The translations under genes were made by a program, and so were the position numbers. Below, one piece after another: positions 51,709-51,782 of a DNA stretch of 51,782 bases; positions within the stretch are counted from its first letter, which is position 1; the number at the start of each line of letters is the position of its first letter. Origin of the DNA: Pseudoalteromonas shioyasakiensis (GTDB lineage: Bacteria; Pseudomonadota; Gammaproteobacteria; Enterobacterales; Alteromonadaceae); the NCBI RefSeq assembly GCF_022398475.1, contig NZ_JAKEVM010000014.1, forward strand, positions 1 through 51,782, in the 5' to 3' direction. The notes beneath the pieces are model-generated. The model was given only the letters and a program-made list of their open reading frames with translations, was not told where the DNA came from and searched no databases.

Positions 51709-51782
51709 GTTACACCTCAACGTTAAATGTGTGAGTTATAAAGGTAGCAGTTGTAGCTAATTTCACTAATCTAATAATAAAA

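Noticed and set aside
1..51782. tRNA, rRNA, CRISPR arrays, prophage or integron
   Set aside because: Looked for on both strands by eye; no cloverleaf, rRNA core, regular repeat-spacer pattern, integrase or phage structural gene was seen.

Overview
The window looks like a chromosomal segment of a marine gammaproteobacterium of the Alteromonadales, most likely Pseudoalteromonas. The evidence is AT-rich DNA, three large TonB-dependent receptors (TBDTs) in about 50 kb, many exported enzymes and lipoproteins, a beta-propeller phytase, a CRY-DASH photolyase, MgtE, PrpE, and several GGDEF and histidine-kinase genes. The genus is an inference from this repertoire. I see no rRNA, tRNA, CRISPR array, complete insertion sequence or phage. 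Genes are dense, with several convergent pairs overlapping by 4-15 bases.

Region 1 (0-12 kb): a TBDT converges on an exported, lipoprotein-like intradiol dioxygenase. A BaeS/BaeR-like two-component system follows, with a small coiled-coil periplasmic protein behind it, then a TPR protein. A 371-base gap holds the C-terminal stump of an outer-membrane barrel gene next to a perfect 14-bp inverted repeat. Next come a secreted amidohydrolase fused to a RidA domain, a divergent LysR regulator with a palindromic operator between them, and MgtE.

Region 2 (12-21.9 kb) is the strongest candidate for an undescribed system. Two paralogous ~920-residue lipoproteins (cadherin/Ig-like domains, a TPR-like helical body and a C-terminal Asp-rich Ca2+-type motif) flank an overlapping pair of a cysteine-containing TBDT and a di-heme MauG/CcP-family protein. 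All three transcription units start from the same upstream element: an AGATCTATT core with a -10-like hexamer exactly 28 bp after the core starts. It is weakly Fur-box-like.

Region 3 (21.9-28.4 kb) is a phosphate module. Two oppositely oriented Pho-box-like sites, each with a -10-like hexamer 10 bp downstream, lie between a GGDEF-like/AraC operon and a TBDT/dual-propeller phytase operon. The GGDEF domain is degenerate (AGDCF). I infer phytate capture and hydrolysis under PhoB control, with the regulators in the same circuit.

Region 4 (28.4-38.7 kb): lactate permease, a DedA/YqaA-type protein, an active-looking GGDEF protein with the same membrane domain as the degenerate one, a TMEM143-like DUF3754 protein, an S9 peptidase, a ROK repressor divergent from a FucP-like permease across a perfect palindrome, and two coupled small membrane proteins.

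Region 5 (38.7-51.8 kb): a periplasmic binding protein coupled to an orphan TPR histidine kinase, PrpE, an asparagine-synthetase-like protein without the glutaminase cysteine, a DUF2799 lipoprotein, a triple-PAS GGDEF protein, CRY-DASH, an Omp85-type protein behind three 11-bp-phased TTAAG repeats, and a VOC protein. All calls come from reading the sequence; no database search was run.
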